DNA of 6,925 nt from an uncultured Anaerosacchariphilus sp. GTDB taxonomy: Bacteria > Bacillota > Clostridia > Lachnospirales > Lachnospiraceae. The position numbers and the translations under genes are program-made. Below, one piece after another: positions 6,042 to 6,925 of the stretch. Each line of letters opens with the position of its first letter. The stretch's first letter is position 1. The stretch lies in the NCBI GenBank assembly GCA_934402125.1, contig CAKRTY010000082.1, positions 1-6,925 on the forward strand. Reading direction: 5' to 3'. Under the pieces are notes generated by a model that did not search any database, was not told the origin of the DNA, and was given only the letters and a program-made list of their open reading frames with translations.

Positions 6042-6925
6042 TTACTCAGCAAGCCGGTACACGTCCATAACCATATCCACGTCATATCCGGAGTAAGCGC
6101 CTGCCTTTCCGGTACCGGAAATCTTCATGGCATTCTCTGCACAGATTCTGCAATCCTCTGCTTGAATGCCAATATCACTGAGTCTGGTAGGCAGTCCCAT
6201 ACGTTTCTGCCAGTCCTCCAGATTGCGGAGGCCTTCCATTACGGTATCCTCCTGGTTGTCATAGAGACGCGCGCCCATACAATTTACAGCCCAGCGTACG
6301 AATTTGGCCGGATTGTTCTTCCATGCGTATTTTACCCAGGCGTCTGTAATAATAGAAAGGATTTCACCATGGGTTTTCTTAAAAGTGACTGTAATCGGAT
6401 TTTCCATATGATGGCAAACCCAGTCTCCCATCTCTCCTGCCGCAGGCTTTGTATTGGACATGGCCATAATAGCCGCCAGATTCAGGTTTGCCCTGGCGTC
6501 ATAATTGGTCGGATCTTCCTTCGCCACCAGGCCTTCCTTCAGGACAGCCTTTACGATAGCCTCAAAATATCCCTCCATAATCTCGTTTCCGTTGATAGGC
6601 GCAAAATATACCTCCCAACAATGAGACATGATATCCATAGCGCCGCAGGCCATCATTTTCGGAGGCAGCGTATACGCAAACTCCGGATTGATAATTGCAA
6701 AATCAAAGAAGAAGCCCAGGTTGTAAAGACCTACCTTTTCCGGAATTTCCAGACTGTCGTCTACAATCATCGCGCACAGAGACTGCTCGCTTCCGGTTCC
6801 GCCCAGCGTAGAGATAACGCCATGGGGAATGACCGGAGCCGGTGTAAAGATTTCCCGGTTGACAAAAAGACTCTCCTCCATATTTGCCTGCACAGCAATA
6901 AACTTTGCGGTATCCATGACAGAAC
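6042..6925 (-). CDS. Iron-containing alcohol dehydrogenase, 5' end outside the window
   Basis: Group III (iron-dependent) alcohol dehydrogenases reduce aldehydes to alcohols with NAD(P)H in the cytosol. About 293 residues are visible; family members are near 385, so roughly the first 90 are missing. Upstream of the Met at 6915-6917 the frame continues into the window edge with Ser-Val, giving the nucleotide-binding SVMDTAKFIA, the end of the GGGSxxDxAK motif. Counting from that Met, STLGGTGSE is at 36-44, and the metal ligands appear as D95 and H99 (DIMSH), H169 (DWVCHH) and H183 (KTHGE), with the last two 14 apart as in YqhD. The DWVCHHMENPITVTF stretch is closer to YqhD/BdhA butanol dehydrogenases than to AdhE. 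The true substrate cannot be read from the sequence. A terminator follows, so it is transcribed apart from aroC. Confidence 0.93.
   Translation of the reverse strand, partial: SVMDTAKFIAVQANMEESLFVNREIFTPAPVIPHGVISTLGGTGSEQSLCAMIVDDSLEIPEKVGLYNLGFFFDFAIINPEFAYTLPPKMMACGAMDIMSHCWEVYFAPINGNEIMEGYFEAIVKAVLKEGLVAKEDPTNYDARANLNLAAIMAMSNTKPAAGEMGDWVCHHMENPITVTFKKTHGEILSIITDAWVKYAWKNNPAKFVRWAVNCMGARLYDNQEDTVMEGLRNLEDWQKRMGLPTRLSDIGIQAEDCRICAENAMKISGTGKAGAYSGYDVDMVMDVYRLAE

Overview
The window is a compact, co-oriented stretch of housekeeping genes. Every gene lies on the minus strand, so transcription runs from high to low coordinates. Shine-Dalgarno sites are strong (AAGGAGG, AGGAGG), every complete gene ends in TAA, promoters look like sigma-A sites, and the proteins (clostridial-type RNase R N-terminus, Tgt, YajC, SecG, GpmI) point to a Firmicute. 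A moderate-GC member of the Clostridia, probably Lachnospiraceae, fits best; this is an inference from protein style, not a database match.

Layout in transcription order: (1) 6925-6042, the 3' three quarters of an iron-dependent alcohol dehydrogenase, closed by a terminator at about 5951-5987. (2) 5926-3826, a sigma-A promoter, then aroC (chorismate synthase) and, one base later, a ketopantoate-reductase-like gene. (3) 3825-2546, a 146-base leader with competing hairpins, then tgt (tRNA-guanine transglycosylase), interrupted by an in-frame TGA at 3095-3097 with the rest of the frame intact. (4) 2508-344, a promoter followed by the tight cluster yajC-gpmI-secG (8-base overlap, then a 2-base gap). 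(5) 343-136, a 131-base nested palindromic element and a terminator. (6) 135-1, the first 45 codons of rnr (RNase R).

The genes are mostly core functions: shikimate pathway, queuosine tRNA modification, Sec translocon accessory subunits, glycolysis and RNA decay. I see no phage, CRISPR, toxin or defence system. The points worth a second look are the single-codon break in tgt, the palindromic element behind secG, a candidate rnr promoter that uses the edge of that element and starts inside the upstream terminator stem, and two start-codon corrections (yajC and aroC).
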